Part shown: piece after piece, positions 52,284 to 63,208 of the stretch
How the letters are laid out: every line of letters starts with the position of its first letter
Position numbering within the stretch: the stretch's first letter is position 1
Notes under the pieces: generated by a model
Databases searched by the model: none
What the model saw: the letters and a program-made list of their open reading frames with translations, nothing else
What the model was told of the DNA's origin: nothing
Origin: Methanobacterium spitsbergense
GTDB lineage: Archaea > Methanobacteriota > Methanobacteria > Methanobacteriales > Methanobacteriaceae
Direction of reading: 5' to 3'
NCBI RefSeq assembly: GCF_019931065.1
Contig: NZ_JAIOUQ010000003.1
Coordinates: forward strand, 291,569-355,568
DNA: 64,000 bases
Translations under genes and position numbers: made by a program

Positions 52284-54437
52284 ATGACTTTAACAGACGC
52301 AGAAATTGAATATATTAAGAATAAAATAGGAAGAGAACCTAATTCGCTCGAAAATGGAATGCTAGACATAATGTTCTCGGAACACTGCTCATATAAAAGT
52401 AGCAGACCTATACTGAGACTTTTCCCCACCGAGGGAGATAATGTCATAATGGGTCCTGGAGACGATGCAGGTATTGTTGGACTTACAGATGAGCTTGCTC
52501 TGGTTATAGGGATGGAAAGTCATAACCATCCATCTGCAATTGAACCATATGGAGGGGCAGGTACAGGCATAGGTGGAATAATAAGAGATATAATCTCAAT
52601 GGGCGCCGTACCTGTTGCATTATTAGACTCTCTTCGTTTTGGTTATCTTGAAGACCAAAGATCTAGGTATCTATTTGAATATGTAGTTAAAGGAATATCC
52701 GACTATGGAAACCGAGTTGGCATACCAACTGTTGGTGGAGAAGTAGAATTTGACAACAATTTCCAGTACAATCCACTTGTAAACGTTGTATGTGCAGGAA
52801 TAGTTCGAAGAGATTCGATAATGAAGGGAATCGCACCTAATGTAGGGGATGTTTTCGTTCTAATGGGTGGTAGAACCGGAAGAGATGGAATACATGGAGT
52901 CACATTTGCATCTGAAGAACTTACAACCACATCTGAATTGGAAAGCAGACCCGCAGTACAGATAGGAGATCCATTCACTAAAAAACAGGTAATGGAAGCA
53001 ACATTTGAAGCTCTTGAAAGTGTTAAAATACAAGGTTTAAAGGATCTGGGTGGTGGAGGAATTACTTGTTGTATTTCAGAACTAGCAGCAAAATGTGGAA
53101 ATGGTGCAAAAGTAGAAATAACAAAAATTCCACTACGTGAAAAAGGGATGACCCCTTATGAAATAATGTTATCAGAATCCCAGGAGAGGATGATTTTTGT
53201 TGTTCATCCTGAAGATGTTGATAAACTAATGGCAATTTTTAATAAATATGAACTCCCTGCAGCAGTTGTTGGTGAGGTGATTGAAAGTGATCAGTTCTTA
53301 ACAACAATTGATGGGGATGTTATTGCAGATGTTCCTGCTGAACTACTTGCAGACCCTCCATTTATTAACAGGGAAATGAAAAAACCATTAGAAAATCAGG
53401 GATATATTAAAGTTGAAGACATTAATCCAAAGGAAGCGTTACTAAAATTGTTGTCTTCAGAGAATATTGCAAGTAAAGAATGGGTTTATCGACAGTACGA
53501 TCATGAGGTCCAGATAGGAACAATTATAAAACCCGGAGATGATGCTGCGGTTATACGTGTAGATGAAAACACTGCATTTGCAATTACCTCCGATTGTAAT
53601 AGTATACACACAAAACTCGATCCTTTCCATGGTGGAGCAGGTTCAGTTGCTGAAGCAATACGGAATGTTATATCCATGGGTGCAGATCCTATATGTATAG
53701 TTGATTGTCTGAACTTTGGGAACCCCGAGAAACCAGAGGTTTTATGGCAGTTTAATGAATGTGTTAAAGGAATGTCCGAAGTTGCCAAGCATTTTAATAC
53801 TCCTGTGATCAGCGGTAATGTTAGCTTTTATAATGAAACAGAAGGGGTGACTGTTAACCCTTCACCTGTTATTGGTGTAGCAGGAAAAATGGATATAAAA
53901 GATATTAGAACTTCTGAATTTAAGAACGAAGGAGATATAATTATTATGATTGGTACTACCCGTCCGGAAGTTGATGGTTCAGAATATCACAGATCAATTT
54001 ATGGTCTTGTTCAAGGAAAAGCACCAGAAGTTGTAATTGAAGAGGAATATTTAGCCGGAAGATCTATTCTTGAAATTATAAAAAACGATGCTGATAATAA
54101 TATCACTGCTGTTCATGACTGTTCTTCTGGTGGTCTTGGAGTGGCTATCTCGGAAATGGCAATTTCAAGCGGATTAGGGGCAGTTATTGATTTATTAAAA
54201 GTGCCTGTTAAAGAAGATATCGATGTTTCAACCACTCTTTTCTCAGAATCCCATGGCAGATATTTGATAACTGTCAAGAAAAATGCAATTGAAGATGTTC
54301 TTTCCAAAATAAATGTTCCATCATCGATAATTGGAGAAGTCAGAGGAAATAATCTTACTGTAACTGATTCATTTAGTATACCTGTTGAAGAACTAAAAAA
54401 ATCTTATAATGGAATTATAGAAAAATTCATGGCTTGA
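52284..54437 (+). CDS. purL: Phosphoribosylformylglycinamidine synthase subunit PurL
   Basis: The 717-aa ATP-dependent amidotransferase synthetase works with PurS and PurQ, neither of which is in the window. Landmarks are [79 protein letters not shown] and the second-half copy of the PurM-like fold ([45 protein letters not shown]). GTGATAAT precedes ATG 52284. The stop is 4 nt before the polyprenol-kinase-like ATG, so the next two genes are coupled to purL. Confidence 0.97.
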   Translation: MTLTDAEIEYIKNKIGREPNSLENGMLDIMFSEHCSYKSSRPILRLFPTEGDNVIMGPGDDAGIVGLTDELALVIGMESHNHPSAIEPYGGAGTGIGGIIRDIISMGAVPVALLDSLRFGYLEDQRSRYLFEYVVKGISDYGNRVGIPTVGGEVEFDNNFQYNPLVNVVCAGIVRRDSIMKGIAPNVGDVFVLMGGRTGRDGIHGVTFASEELTTTSELESRPAVQIGDPFTKKQVMEATFEALESVKIQGLKDLGGGGITCCISELAAKCGNGAKVEITKIPLREKGMTPYEIMLSESQERMIFVVHPEDVDKLMAIFNKYELPAAVVGEVIESDQFLTTIDGDVIADVPAELLADPPFINREMKKPLENQGYIKVEDINPKEALLKLLSSENIASKEWVYRQYDHEVQIGTIIKPGDDAAVIRVDENTAFAITSDCNSIHTKLDPFHGGAGSVAEAIRNVISMGADPICIVDCLNFGNPEKPEVLWQFNECVKGMSEVAKHFNTPVISGNVSFYNETEGVTVNPSPVIGVAGKMDIKDIRTSEFKNEGDIIIMIGTTRPEVDGSEYHRSIYGLVQGKAPEVVIEEEYLAGRSILEIIKNDADNNITAVHDCSSGGLGVAISEMAISSGLGAVIDLLKVPVKEDIDVSTTLFSESHGRYLITVKKNAIEDVLSKINVPSSIIGEVRGNNLTVTDSFSIPVEELKKSYNGIIEKFMA

Positions 54438-54441
54438 TGTT

Positions 54442-55002
54442 ATGGATAGGGAAGTATTGAGGCAGCTAATTCATGCATCAGGAATTTTCATACTAGTTTT
54501 AGGTTTATTTTTAAACCCTACAGTACTGATACTTCTGTGTATGATTCTAATTATCTGCGCTGAAATGATATTCATACTGGACAAATATCGCCATATTCCC
54601 TTTTTTTCAACAATATTGGGCAGATGTAAAAGAAGAGATGATGAAAGGGGTTTTTTATACTTCTTTATAGGTATCATACTTACCCTTTATTTCTTCGGTT
54701 TTAATATGGCAATTGCTAGTTCAGGGATATTAATGCTTTTAATTGGAGATTCTGCATCAACTCTTATTGGTAGGAAATATGGGAAGCATAAACTGCCTTT
54801 TAATAATTCAAAAACTGTCGAAGGAAGCCTTGCATTTTTTATTGTTGGATTATTAAGTGCATTAACTTTGCTTCCAATAGTTCCCTCAATGGTTGGAGCA
54901 CTGGTTGGAACTTTAACAGAAGCTTACAGCCCAATTGATGATAATATTCCCATACCTATTATTTCAGCTTTAGCTATTACTGTGGTGATATATTGGATAT
55001 GA
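54442..55002 (+). CDS. Dolichol/phytol kinase-like CTP-dependent lipid kinase
   Basis: The 186-aa protein has about six TM helices. It starts [16 protein letters not shown] and has the key cytosolic loop [32 protein letters not shown], the signature of the SEC59/DGK1/VTE5 kinase family that phosphorylates polyprenols, phytol or diacylglycerol with CTP. In methanogens it may recycle geranylgeraniol or make a lipid precursor; the substrate is not proven. It lies between purL (4-nt gap) and a membrane protein that overlaps its stop by ATGA. Confidence 0.88.
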   Translation: MDREVLRQLIHASGIFILVLGLFLNPTVLILLCMILIICAEMIFILDKYRHIPFFSTILGRCKRRDDERGFLYFFIGIILTLYFFGFNMAIASSGILMLLIGDSASTLIGRKYGKHKLPFNNSKTVEGSLAFFIVGLLSALTLLPIVPSMVGALVGTLTEAYSPIDDNIPIPIISALAITVVIYWI

Positions 55003-56027
55003 AAATTAATTTGAACTATTTGAATGTAATTGGAATCATAATGATACTTTTCAGTATCCTCATTTTCACAACAAGATTTTTAGATCATTTTATATTAAAT
55101 ATTACATACCCATTCCTTGAAGGGTCATCAGACGGCAAATCTGTTCTTCTATTTGGTATTATGGGCAGTATTTTACTTTTATATCCGTTGTTCAATTTTA
55201 ATGGAAGGATAATGCAGAAAATTTCCAGTTTACATCCTATTTTCAAGGGCGATGGAAACAAATATCTTAAATTAGTTATTGTTGTTGTTCTTTTAACCTA
55301 TATACTTGGGATCATGATTGAAATAATCATCAGACTCAAACTTGGCATTTCCATCTTCACAACATTCGTTGCAATGGACCCCAGCCCTGCAAGCACCAGC
55401 ATTACACACAGCCATGTATTTAAATCAGTTTTAGGAGATTTAATCAGTTTATTAGGAATACATGTGCCTGGCGATATACACACTGGAAGCTCATTAATAC
55501 ACTACACATCCCCCTTTTCATTCATTGTGTTGATAACTTTTCCACTAACCTACTTATTAGGTTTAATATCATTGAATCAAAGAAAAAATCGTTACAAAGT
55601 TATTCTTGCATTTGCAATTACCACAACACTCATTGGAATGCTTGATGGTGGGCTATTTTCAACACCTGCTCTAATTGGGCTTTCAGGTCTTTTTGGAGTT
55701 TTAGCCATTAAACAACCCTTTTCACTCAAGAATCTTGTTAAACCTAGTTTTTTAATAATACTTCTGATTATATTGAGGATATCAATAGGGATTATAGGAA
55801 CTACTGTTGAATATCATGAAGTAACGTTTATTGATGAAAAAAGTCCAGTAGATCTAAATGGATATAATGTATTAAACATAAACTATGTAGGAAATGAAAC
55901 CATTGTAAAGATATCCACAGATCGATCAGATAAAACAATTTTGGCAGACATGGTGAATAGATCTAAAGGAAATGTCTCAGGAATCACTCTATCATGGAAT
56001 ATATTCTCATGGGCAATTAAAAATTAA
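54999..56027 (+). CDS. Multi-TM hypothetical membrane protein
   Basis: No family is recognised. The 342 residues contain about eight TM helices in two blocks (10-110 and 175-275). Between them is an external loop of about 60 residues with [22 protein letters not shown] and [16 protein letters not shown], and a soluble C-terminal domain (about 280-342) ends [10 protein letters not shown]. The His-containing loop could form an active site. ATG 54999 overlaps the upstream stop as ATGA, so it probably works with the lipid kinase. Confidence 0.75.
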   Translation: MKINLNYLNVIGIIMILFSILIFTTRFLDHFILNITYPFLEGSSDGKSVLLFGIMGSILLLYPLFNFNGRIMQKISSLHPIFKGDGNKYLKLVIVVVLLTYILGIMIEIIIRLKLGISIFTTFVAMDPSPASTSITHSHVFKSVLGDLISLLGIHVPGDIHTGSSLIHYTSPFSFIVLITFPLTYLLGLISLNQRKNRYKVILAFAITTTLIGMLDGGLFSTPALIGLSGLFGVLAIKQPFSLKNLVKPSFLIILLIILRISIGIIGTTVEYHEVTFIDEKSPVDLNGYNVLNINYVGNETIVKISTDRSDKTILADMVNRSKGNVSGITLSWNIFSWAIKN

Positions 56028-56066
56028 TTAAAAAAAACTGAATATTTATTATAAATATTTTTTTGA

Positions 56067-57203
56067 TTAAAGTCTAATTGCTCTTTCTCGCCTGAAATAT
56101 CTCACAGTAACTGCAAATATCAAAAGCGATATTAACATGGTTGGCAGTGCTGATAGAATAATATTTGGATTTATATTGGGTGTGGATGCTAATTTCACCA
56201 TTATAACTGTGGGTATGTAGTTTAAGATAGGTGCGAAGTAAGATGCCTTTATAAAAAGAGGCATAAATAATATGAATGTTGCAAACACCAATACTATGGT
56301 TATAGCAGAATTTGCTTCCTTTGTACTATCAACAAACATAGAAATTAGAATTCCAATACCAATGAACCCCAAACCAATGAAAAATAGCAATATAAACATT
56401 AAAATTGGATTATAAATTGGAACTTTGAGTAGATCAAGAAGAACAATCCAGAGAACACTTTGAATGAGAGAGAATAACAATATTGGCAATGTTTTTCCAA
56501 GCATTACAACTGAACTTGAAATGGGAGTCATAAGAAGAACTTCGAATGTTTTTCTTTCTCTTTCACCAACTATGCTATCTGTTACAATATTACTTGCTAG
56601 GAAAAATGGCAACAATAAAATAAACGGAATAATGAATCCATACATTATTTCTACGAAATAAGAACTGTTAAGAGCTAAACTTGCTTTATTATTCTCATTA
56701 ATATTTACTATTTGAAGATTAACAGGGTTCAAAATTTGCTGTATCTGTGTGGTGTTCAAACCAGATGAAGAAAGTTTTTTCTGAAGCTGATACTCATTTA
56801 CTGCAGTGTTTATTTTAGTTGAAACAATAGGATAGAACACATTCGAAGTATCTGCCTTTACTGTTACATTTTGTCCATTTGGATTCAGATCCACAATCGC
56901 CACAAGAGGATGCCCAAGGAAACTTTGGGCGTCGCTGATGTTGTTGTAATAAATGAGTTCAAGTTTTTGATTAACAAGATCTGTTTCGAGTACTGAACCC
57001 CTTATACTATCGGGAACTCCCACCTTAAGAACAGATGAAACACCATATTGATCAATTAGAGTAGGATCAGATGCAATAGAACTAGCAACAGCAAGACCGA
57101 ATGCACCTAACAGTATAAATACCTGAACAAAAACCACCAACAGATATATTTTATTTTTCAATATATCATTACCTTCTTTGCTCGCTAGGGTAGTTAATTT
57201 CAT
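56067..57203 (-). CDS. ABC-2 type transporter permease
   Basis: The 378-aa permease of the NatB/ABC-2 type has one TM near the N-terminus (about 20-42), a large external domain (45-175) and five TM helices (180-370). The conserved [28 protein letters not shown] loop contacts the ATPase. It is paralogous to the permease just upstream, and the two probably form a heterodimeric exporter. The substrate is unknown. Confidence 0.92.
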   Translation of the reverse strand: MKLTTLASKEGNDILKNKIYLLVVFVQVFILLGAFGLAVASSIASDPTLIDQYGVSSVLKVGVPDSIRGSVLETDLVNQKLELIYYNNISDAQSFLGHPLVAIVDLNPNGQNVTVKADTSNVFYPIVSTKINTAVNEYQLQKKLSSSGLNTTQIQQILNPVNLQIVNINENNKASLALNSSYFVEIMYGFIIPFILLLPFFLASNIVTDSIVGERERKTFEVLLMTPISSSVVMLGKTLPILLFSLIQSVLWIVLLDLLKVPIYNPILMFILLFFIGLGFIGIGILISMFVDSTKEANSAITIVLVFATFILFMPLFIKASYFAPILNYIPTVIMVKLASTPNINPNIILSALPTMLISLLIFAVTVRYFRRERAIRL

Positions 57204-57286
57204 TTATATTCGTCCTGAAATCTTGTGATCAAATTGGATCTTTAGAATTATTTGATTATACATCATTTCACAAAATATTTTATTTA

Positions 57287-58468
57287 CTATACCTTTTTAA
57301 ATGTGATTAAATCGAATAACAACCTTAAAATTCCTGGTCTTGGTCCAAATACAATGTCATCCCTCTCAAAAAGTTTAATTGCTATCCAGTAAGAAATTAT
57401 ACTCACAATTGCTATTGATATTAATGTCAAAGCATAATCTCCCAATGCTATAGATTCCCCTGAAAATATCCGCATAACTATGGTCATTGGTGAAATGTTT
57501 GATATATAAGAACTTCTTGTAATGTACAACAAAACAGGAACAATTAGGAATCCTACTATTCCTATATACACTATGCTTAAACCTATTCCTGCCTCCTTAT
57601 AGTTCTTGGAATATGCAGCTACTGCAGAAGTAATCCCTATTATGGGTATTGAGCTTAAAAATATGAATATAAATACTAATAAAGGATTGCTTATATTAAA
57701 TCCTGCTATAAGAAGAATTATCAACCACATTGCAATTTGTAATGATATTGTTAAAGCCACAGCTATACTTTTCCCAATTATTATATTTGCATGGGAAATA
57801 GGCATTGCAATGAGTATCTCTGCTGTTTTTCTTTCTTTTTCTCCAACAATACTATCTATAACCATATTTCCAAATAGAAGGAGAGGTAAAAAAAGTAAAA
57901 TCACTAACATAACCTTTTTAATTATTTGAAGTGGTAATGACTCCCCTGTTGTCTGCTGGTTAATATTGGGTAATGTTGTATTCTGGGGTGCCGCAGAAGA
58001 GGTAAGTGAAGATGAATATGAATCAGCAATCAACTTCGCAGTTGAATTCACCTCATCCCTTACAACACTTTGTTTTGGATCACTAACATCCAAATATACT
58101 ATCATATTAACTGCTTGTCCATTTTGAATATCTTGGGCTGCATTTCCCGGTACATATAGAAATCCTGTAGTTTTTCCAATTTCAACATTATTTAAAGAAG
58201 TATTATAATTTGAGGGGATAACGTTAATGATATCTGGGTTTAAATTCTTGGAAATTATACCACTTTGATCCTGGACATTCATAGAAGCGAATCCATTGAG
58301 AGAAGGAGTAATTGCTATCCCTTTTTCAGATTCAATGTTTGTAACAAATGAATTGAAAATAACTATCATTAAAAGTAGAACTGAAAGCTGTAAGAAAAAG
58401 ATCATCATGAACTTCTTGCTTTTAAGGGTGCTCTTAAACTCCCATTTGGTTATGGTTGTAAACTTCAT
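57287..58468 (-). CDS. ABC-2 type transporter permease
   Basis: The 393-aa permease of the same type has an N-terminal TM (about 22-44) and an external domain (45-165, with low-complexity SSSLTSSAAPQNTTLPNINQ). Five or six TM helices follow with the coupling loop SIVGEKERKTAEILIAMPISHANIIIGKS. It is 22 nt from the ATPase gene and 83 nt from its paralogue. Related systems export Na+, lipids or antibiotics. Confidence 0.92.
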   Translation of the reverse strand: MKFTTITKWEFKSTLKSKKFMMIFFLQLSVLLLMIVIFNSFVTNIESEKGIAITPSLNGFASMNVQDQSGIISKNLNPDIINVIPSNYNTSLNNVEIGKTTGFLYVPGNAAQDIQNGQAVNMIVYLDVSDPKQSVVRDEVNSTAKLIADSYSSSLTSSAAPQNTTLPNINQQTTGESLPLQIIKKVMLVILLFLPLLLFGNMVIDSIVGEKERKTAEILIAMPISHANIIIGKSIAVALTISLQIAMWLIILLIAGFNISNPLLVFIFIFLSSIPIIGITSAVAAYSKNYKEAGIGLSIVYIGIVGFLIVPVLLYITRSSYISNISPMTIVMRIFSGESIALGDYALTLISIAIVSIISYWIAIKLFERDDIVFGPRPGILRLLFDLITFKKV

Positions 58469-58490
58469 TATAACACTTGCATCTCTTACT

Positions 58491-59414
58491 CTAACCTTTT
58501 ACAGCTTGAATAAACACATCTTCAAGAGTTGGCTCTTTAGTATTGATTGATAAAACTTCATTGCCAAAAACATCTACTATATCATGAATTTCATTCCTTT
58601 GTTTGAGTGATATTAAATATTCGCCCCCAACAAGATTAACAGCTCCTACAGAAGGGAATTGGATTAGTTTATTCTTGATCAAATTAATATCTCCCGTATT
58701 TTTAACCCTTATTTTGAGGATAACTTCGCCATGAACTTTGGATTTAAGATATTGCGGAGTTCCAACATCTCTAATCTTACCTTCATTTAATATTGCAACT
58801 CGATCACACAATAGATCGGCTTCCTCCATATAATGTGTGCAAAGTATCATGGTTTTTTGGCCTTTGAGATTTTTAATAAAGTTTCTAATGGAATTTGCTG
58901 TTTCAGGGTCCAAACCCATTGTTGGCTCATCAAAAATAATTATATCTGGATCATGAACAAGTGCCCTTGCAACACTAATTCTTTGTCTCAATCCCTTTGA
59001 AAATGTATTTATCCTATCTTCACTACGTTTTGTCATTCCAACAAGTTCCAGAAGCTCTTGTATCTTTCCATCAATATCATTCTTAGGCACCCCATAGAGT
59101 TCTGCAAAGTATTTCAGAAGATCTTTAGCTTTAAAACGCTCATAAAGATTTGGTTCCTCGGGGAGATAACCAATCATCGATTTTATCTTTATTGGATCAT
59201 CATGTATACTGTAACCATCAATAATGATATCGCCAGAATCTGGTTTGAGAATGCAGCAAGCCATTCTAATGGCAGTAGTTTTCCCTGCCCCGTTTGGACC
59301 GATAATACCCAGAAGTTCTCCACGCTTTACATTAAGATTAAGATCGTTAAGCGCTTTTATCCTGCCAAATGACTTGTTCAGTGACTCTATTTTTATCATT
59401 TCATTTGAGTTCAT
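58491..59414 (-). CDS. ABC transporter ATP-binding protein
   Basis: The 307-aa ATPase pairs with the two permeases. It has Walker A GPNGAGKTT, the Q-loop GYLPEEPNLY, the signature FSKGLRQRIS (a variant of LSGGQ), Walker B IIIFDEPTMGLDPE and the switch His LCTHYMEE. A C-terminal domain of about 80 residues follows, as in NatA-like ATPases. ATG 59414 has GGGG 7 nt upstream; GTG 59426 is the longer alternative. It is first gene of the operon. Confidence 0.95.
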   Translation of the reverse strand: MNSNEMIKIESLNKSFGRIKALNDLNLNVKRGELLGIIGPNGAGKTTAIRMACCILKPDSGDIIIDGYSIHDDPIKIKSMIGYLPEEPNLYERFKAKDLLKYFAELYGVPKNDIDGKIQELLELVGMTKRSEDRINTFSKGLRQRISVARALVHDPDIIIFDEPTMGLDPETANSIRNFIKNLKGQKTMILCTHYMEEADLLCDRVAILNEGKIRDVGTPQYLKSKVHGEVILKIRVKNTGDINLIKNKLIQFPSVGAVNLVGGEYLISLKQRNEIHDIVDVFGNEVLSINTKEPTLEDVFIQAVKG

Positions 59415-59459
59415 ATCGAACCCCACAATTTTTATTGACTTTATCTATTAATTTGAGCA

Positions 59460-59491
59460 AACTTATAATTTATTTATCAAGTTTATAAGTT
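59460..59491. promoter_or_regulatory. Inverted repeat upstream of the ABC exporter operon
   Basis: AACTTATAA (59460-59468) and TTATAAGTT (59483-59491) are perfect 9-bp arms with a 14-nt spacer. They lie 46-77 nt above the ATPase start, where the promoter must be, and the arms themselves look TATA-like. Candidate operator. Confidence 0.4.
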
Positions 59492-59537
59492 GTTAATTTA
59501 TTGATCGATGGTAAATTATATTCTATGATCTTATAAC

Positions 59538-59555
59538 TCAAAGTTCATACTTTGA
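59538..59555 (-). terminator. Hairpin at the 3' end of the CadD-like gene
   Basis: TCAAAGT-ATGA-ACTTTGA forms a 7-bp stem with a 4-nt loop spanning the stop codon of the CadD-like gene. There is no T-run directly after it, so it may protect the 3' end more than terminate. Confidence 0.35.
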
Positions 59556-60180
59556 ATGGAAAAATCGAACCCCAACTAGTAAGAACTCCTATACCAATTA
59601 TAATAAGAACGAATGGTAGGATTATATGGCCATATTCCTGTAATTTATATCCTATAATTTTGTTTATAACCATGATATAACTTATAATACACCAAATTCC
59701 AACCATCACCAAAAATGTTGTTGAAGTGAGGAATATCTGTGAAATACTTAAACTCACAAAAAGAGGAGCATAAACCCCAATATTGTCCCCGCCATTAGAA
59801 AAGGTAACAGTTGCAACTTTAAGAATATTCATAATCGATAATGAAGAATTATCATGGACAATATCTTTTTTATTAGTATAATTTATTTTATTCGAAAGGT
59901 TATGAGAACTATTTTTTTTAAAGTTACAAAGATGATTCAATCCGATAACAATTGGAAAAATTCCTAATAGTGCAATGTAAGAAGGAGGTATAATAAATTT
60001 AAAAAAATAAGCCAACATACTGATTAAGATTAATACAGATATTCCAATATACTGACCCAATACAATCGAAACTTTATTAAATTCATTGCGTGTAAAGAAG
60101 TATATTAAAATAAACATATCATCCAAATTTGTTGCAATAAATGCTGTAACTGCCACTGCGCAGGTTAAAATAATTTCCAT
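59545..60180 (-). CDS. CadD-like cadmium resistance family transporter
   Basis: The 211-aa protein has about six TM helices in two three-helix halves. Each half carries a polar motif: TNLDDMFILIYFF (helix 1) and FSNGGDNIGVYAPLF (helix 4), both diagnostic of the CadD family in the LysE superfamily. Family members export Cd2+ or other cations. A hydrophilic loop (about 92-115) separates the halves. A GC-rich palindrome at the presumed transcription start suggests metal-responsive control. Confidence 0.9.
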   Translation of the reverse strand: MEIILTCAVAVTAFIATNLDDMFILIYFFTRNEFNKVSIVLGQYIGISVLILISMLAYFFKFIIPPSYIALLGIFPIVIGLNHLCNFKKNSSHNLSNKINYTNKKDIVHDNSSLSIMNILKVATVTFSNGGDNIGVYAPLFVSLSISQIFLTSTTFLVMVGIWCIISYIMVINKIIGYKLQEYGHIILPFVLIIIGIGVLTSWGSIFPFKV

Positions 60181-60189
60181 TGTATAACT

Positions 60190-60201
60190 ACGACGCGTTG
60201 T
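60190..60201. promoter_or_regulatory. GC-rich near-palindrome at the CadD-like promoter
   Basis: ACGACGCGTTGT is palindromic at 10 of 12 positions and stands out in very AT-rich sequence. It lies 10 nt before the ATG and about 25 nt after a TATA-like CTTATAAAAA (minus strand, about 60220-60229), so it would overlap the transcription start. Confidence 0.4.
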
Positions 60202-60461
60202 AATGTTAGTTTCCTTAAATTTTTTTTATAAGTGATTTATACTCTTTACATATAGACAAACATATATTATATTTAAACCACAATGATATACTCCTTTCAT
60301 ATTCAAGTATGATATATTTATATTAATGTAAATTTGTGAAGGTAGATTAATATTAAAAGATTATTCATGTAAATTGATATGAATTTCAAGTGAGAATATG
60401 AAATTCGATAAAGTAATTTGAACAATCTATTAATACAATAAAAATAGAACCTAATAAAATT

Positions 60462-61691
60462 ATGTCTAAGAAAAAAATGTTTCTATCCAATTTAATGCCT
60501 GTCAAAAAGGCCCAAGATATGATAAGTTCCTCGCTAAAAAATGTAGGAACAGAAGAAATATCCCTTGAAGATGCTCATAGAAGAGTTTTATCCGAAGAAA
60601 TTGTATCATTATTGAACTCACCCCCATTTGAAAGGTCAGCCATGGATGGTTACGCAATTCGTGCAGAAGATACATTTGGATTTTCAGAAAATAATCCTGC
60701 CAAACTTAAAATTGTGGATACAATTGGAGCAGGTCAAGTTTCAGACACAATAATTAAAATGGGAGAAGCTATTAAAATAGCAACTGGCGCCCCAATACCT
60801 AAAGGATCTAACGCAGTTGTTATGGAAGAATACACTGTTGCAGACAAAGATAGTTTAGGGGTTGAAATGAGCATTACTCCTGGAGAAAATGTTTCTCCCA
60901 TGGGGGAAGATATAGAAACTGGAGACATTGTATTAAAAAAAGGAAAAATACTAAAACCACAAGATCTGGCAATAATTGCCTCTGCAGGTTACAGTAAAAT
61001 AGAGGTTTTCAAAAAACCAAAAATTGGAGTAATCACAACCGGAAATGAACTTGTAATGCCACGACCAGATATAAGTGGAGCAGAAATCATTAATTCAAAC
61101 CACTACACATTTAAAGCCTTTGTTGAATCTGCGCTGGCCGTACCCACACTTATACACTGTCTTGACAGTGCCAAAAAGGTTGAAGAGGAATTTGAAAGAC
61201 TTCTTGAAACTCACGATGGGCTGATATCCACAGGAGGTACTGCAATAAGCAAAGGCGACGTGGTTGTAGATGTAACTGAAAAAATTGGAGAAGTTTTAGT
61301 CCATGGTGTTGCTTTGAGACCTGGTAAACCATTTGGTTTTGGAATTGCACATGAAAAACCTGTTTTCATGTTATCAGGGTATCCTGTAGCTGCAATGGTA
61401 CAAGCTGATGTTTTCGTGCGAAATAATCTTTATAAAATGCAAGGGATTGATATGTCACCACAATGTGTCTCAAAAATTGCTTATAGAAAGATCCCCTCAA
61501 GTCTCGGAAGAACAGATTATATAAGAGCAAAAACAGATGGAAGTAATGTTAGACCCCTCAAAATAAAGGGATCAGGTATCATCAGATCCATGGTAGAATC
61601 GGATTCGTATATTGTTATAGAAGAAAACCTAGAGGGTATAGGTGAAGGAGAGGAGTGTAATGTTCTTACTTACGATTCACTTACAATTTAA
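60462..61691 (+). CDS. moeA: Molybdopterin molybdenumtransferase
   Basis: MoeA inserts Mo or W into adenylated molybdopterin, needed for formylmethanofuran dehydrogenase and formate dehydrogenase. The 409 residues show SPPFERSAMDGYAI, ATGAPIPKGSNAVVMEE, the MPT-binding VGVITTGNEL-like IGVITTGNEL, DGLISTGGTAISKGD, ALRPGKPFGFG and LSGYPVAAMV. All four domains are present. ATG 60462 has no good SD. A protease gene follows after 87 nt. Confidence 0.96.
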   Translation: MSKKKMFLSNLMPVKKAQDMISSSLKNVGTEEISLEDAHRRVLSEEIVSLLNSPPFERSAMDGYAIRAEDTFGFSENNPAKLKIVDTIGAGQVSDTIIKMGEAIKIATGAPIPKGSNAVVMEEYTVADKDSLGVEMSITPGENVSPMGEDIETGDIVLKKGKILKPQDLAIIASAGYSKIEVFKKPKIGVITTGNELVMPRPDISGAEIINSNHYTFKAFVESALAVPTLIHCLDSAKKVEEEFERLLETHDGLISTGGTAISKGDVVVDVTEKIGEVLVHGVALRPGKPFGFGIAHEKPVFMLSGYPVAAMVQADVFVRNNLYKMQGIDMSPQCVSKIAYRKIPSSLGRTDYIRAKTDGSNVRPLKIKGSGIIRSMVESDSYIVIEENLEGIGEGEECNVLTYDSLTI

Positions 61692-61778
61692 ATTATAACT
61701 AAATTTAATTGATTAAAATTGCAATATTTATAAATTAATTATGAAAAAACATGACGGCATATATTTAAAGGTGATTTT

Positions 61779-63032
61779 TTGGAATTAAACGTTTTATGGT
61801 ACTATGCTATTGGATTTATTGTTATATGGGTTTTAGCCATTCTATTTAGAGATAAATTGAAAATAGATATTGAAGGGCCTGTTCTAATGAGGAGAACCCA
61901 AAGATTAAGGGATTTCATTGATTCCATTGCAAAGATAAACCCTCGATTTTGGAGATGGGGGATGAACATTGGATTGCCAGTGGCCTTTTTCTTCATGGCA
62001 TTTATATTGTACCTCTTAATTGAAACACTTCCAACTACATTTTCAAATCCACAAGTTGGATTAATTCTTCCAGGAGTAGATATTCCTGGTTCTCCACTAT
62101 TTATACCTCTCGGCTACGGTATCATTGCTCTTATGACCGTAATGGTTATCCATGAATTTGGTCACGGTATTATTGCCAGGGTAGAGGGAGTTAAAATAAA
62201 ATCAATAGGCGTTTTACTGTTAGCTGTGCTTCCTGGAGCATTTGTAGAGCCTGATGAAGAAGATGTTGAAAAATCAAAAAGAATTTCAAAACTAAGAATT
62301 TATGCTGCTGGATCTATCTTTAACCTGGTACTTGCATTAATATCCCTACTGATTTTCCTGTTTATTAGTGTGATGATCATCAGTAGCGTAACCGTTGGCC
62401 TTCCAGGATTTACAATCCCCGGTACAAATATAACAACTCAACCTGTTGGTTTTAATGTAACCGGTCCAATATTTCCAACATTCCATGAAGATGGTGTTCA
62501 AATTGCAAGTGTGGTTCCAAATAGCCCTGCAGCAGGAGTATTAACTACAGGGATGATTATTGAAAGTATTAATGGGGTAAACATTACCAATTATAATAGC
62601 TCAGTAAAAGTTCTTAACAACACCAAAATAGGCGAAAATGTAAACATTCAAACAACTACTGGAAATTATACTGTTAAAGCTGGTGTTAATCCTAACAATT
62701 CTACAAGAGGTTATATAGGAATAAGAAGTGGAGAACATCTAGTTGTGAATAGCGATGTTGGAAAAGCAGTTGGCTATCAAATACCATGGTTTATATACTC
62801 TTTAGCTAACTTATTCTGGTGGATATTCCTTCTGAACTTTGCAGTTGGAACATTCAATCTACTTCCAATGAAACCATTAGACGGAGGATTATTATTAGAG
62901 GAGCTTTTAGGCTATAAATTATCAGAAAGCAAAGTGAATAAAATAATGACTCCATTATCTTACGTATTGATTTTGATAATAGCTGTTATCATTATCTATG
63001 GCCTAGGAAGAGGAATATCACTCCTCATTTAA
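61779..63032 (+). CDS. Site-2 protease family membrane metalloprotease with PDZ domain
   Basis: The 417-aa intramembrane protease has the zinc motif HEFGH (125-129) in a TM helix and the C-terminal ligand motif NLLPMKPLDGG (Asp 368). About six TM helices are present; an external PDZ domain (about 225-310, VVPNSPAAGVLTTGMIIESINGVNI) is inserted between the two motifs. It probably cleaves membrane-anchored regulators or remnant signal peptides. TTG 61779 is the start, 5 nt after AGGTGAT. No anti-sigma target exists in archaea, so the substrate is open. Confidence 0.94.
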   Translation: MELNVLWYYAIGFIVIWVLAILFRDKLKIDIEGPVLMRRTQRLRDFIDSIAKINPRFWRWGMNIGLPVAFFFMAFILYLLIETLPTTFSNPQVGLILPGVDIPGSPLFIPLGYGIIALMTVMVIHEFGHGIIARVEGVKIKSIGVLLLAVLPGAFVEPDEEDVEKSKRISKLRIYAAGSIFNLVLALISLLIFLFISVMIISSVTVGLPGFTIPGTNITTQPVGFNVTGPIFPTFHEDGVQIASVVPNSPAAGVLTTGMIIESINGVNITNYNSSVKVLNNTKIGENVNIQTTTGNYTVKAGVNPNNSTRGYIGIRSGEHLVVNSDVGKAVGYQIPWFIYSLANLFWWIFLLNFAVGTFNLLPMKPLDGGLLLEELLGYKLSESKVNKIMTPLSYVLILIIAVIIIYGLGRGISLLI

Positions 63033-63208
63033 ATTCTTATTTTCATTTTTATAATCAAAAACAAAAAATGGAACATATAACATAATATGTACTCAACATC
63101 ATTTCGAAAACATTCTTAGAATGGAATTAAACCATCCTATTCATTTTTTAATTATTGTAATATCATTTATATTTATTTTTCAAAAAGACTAATTGATATT
63201 TATTGAAT

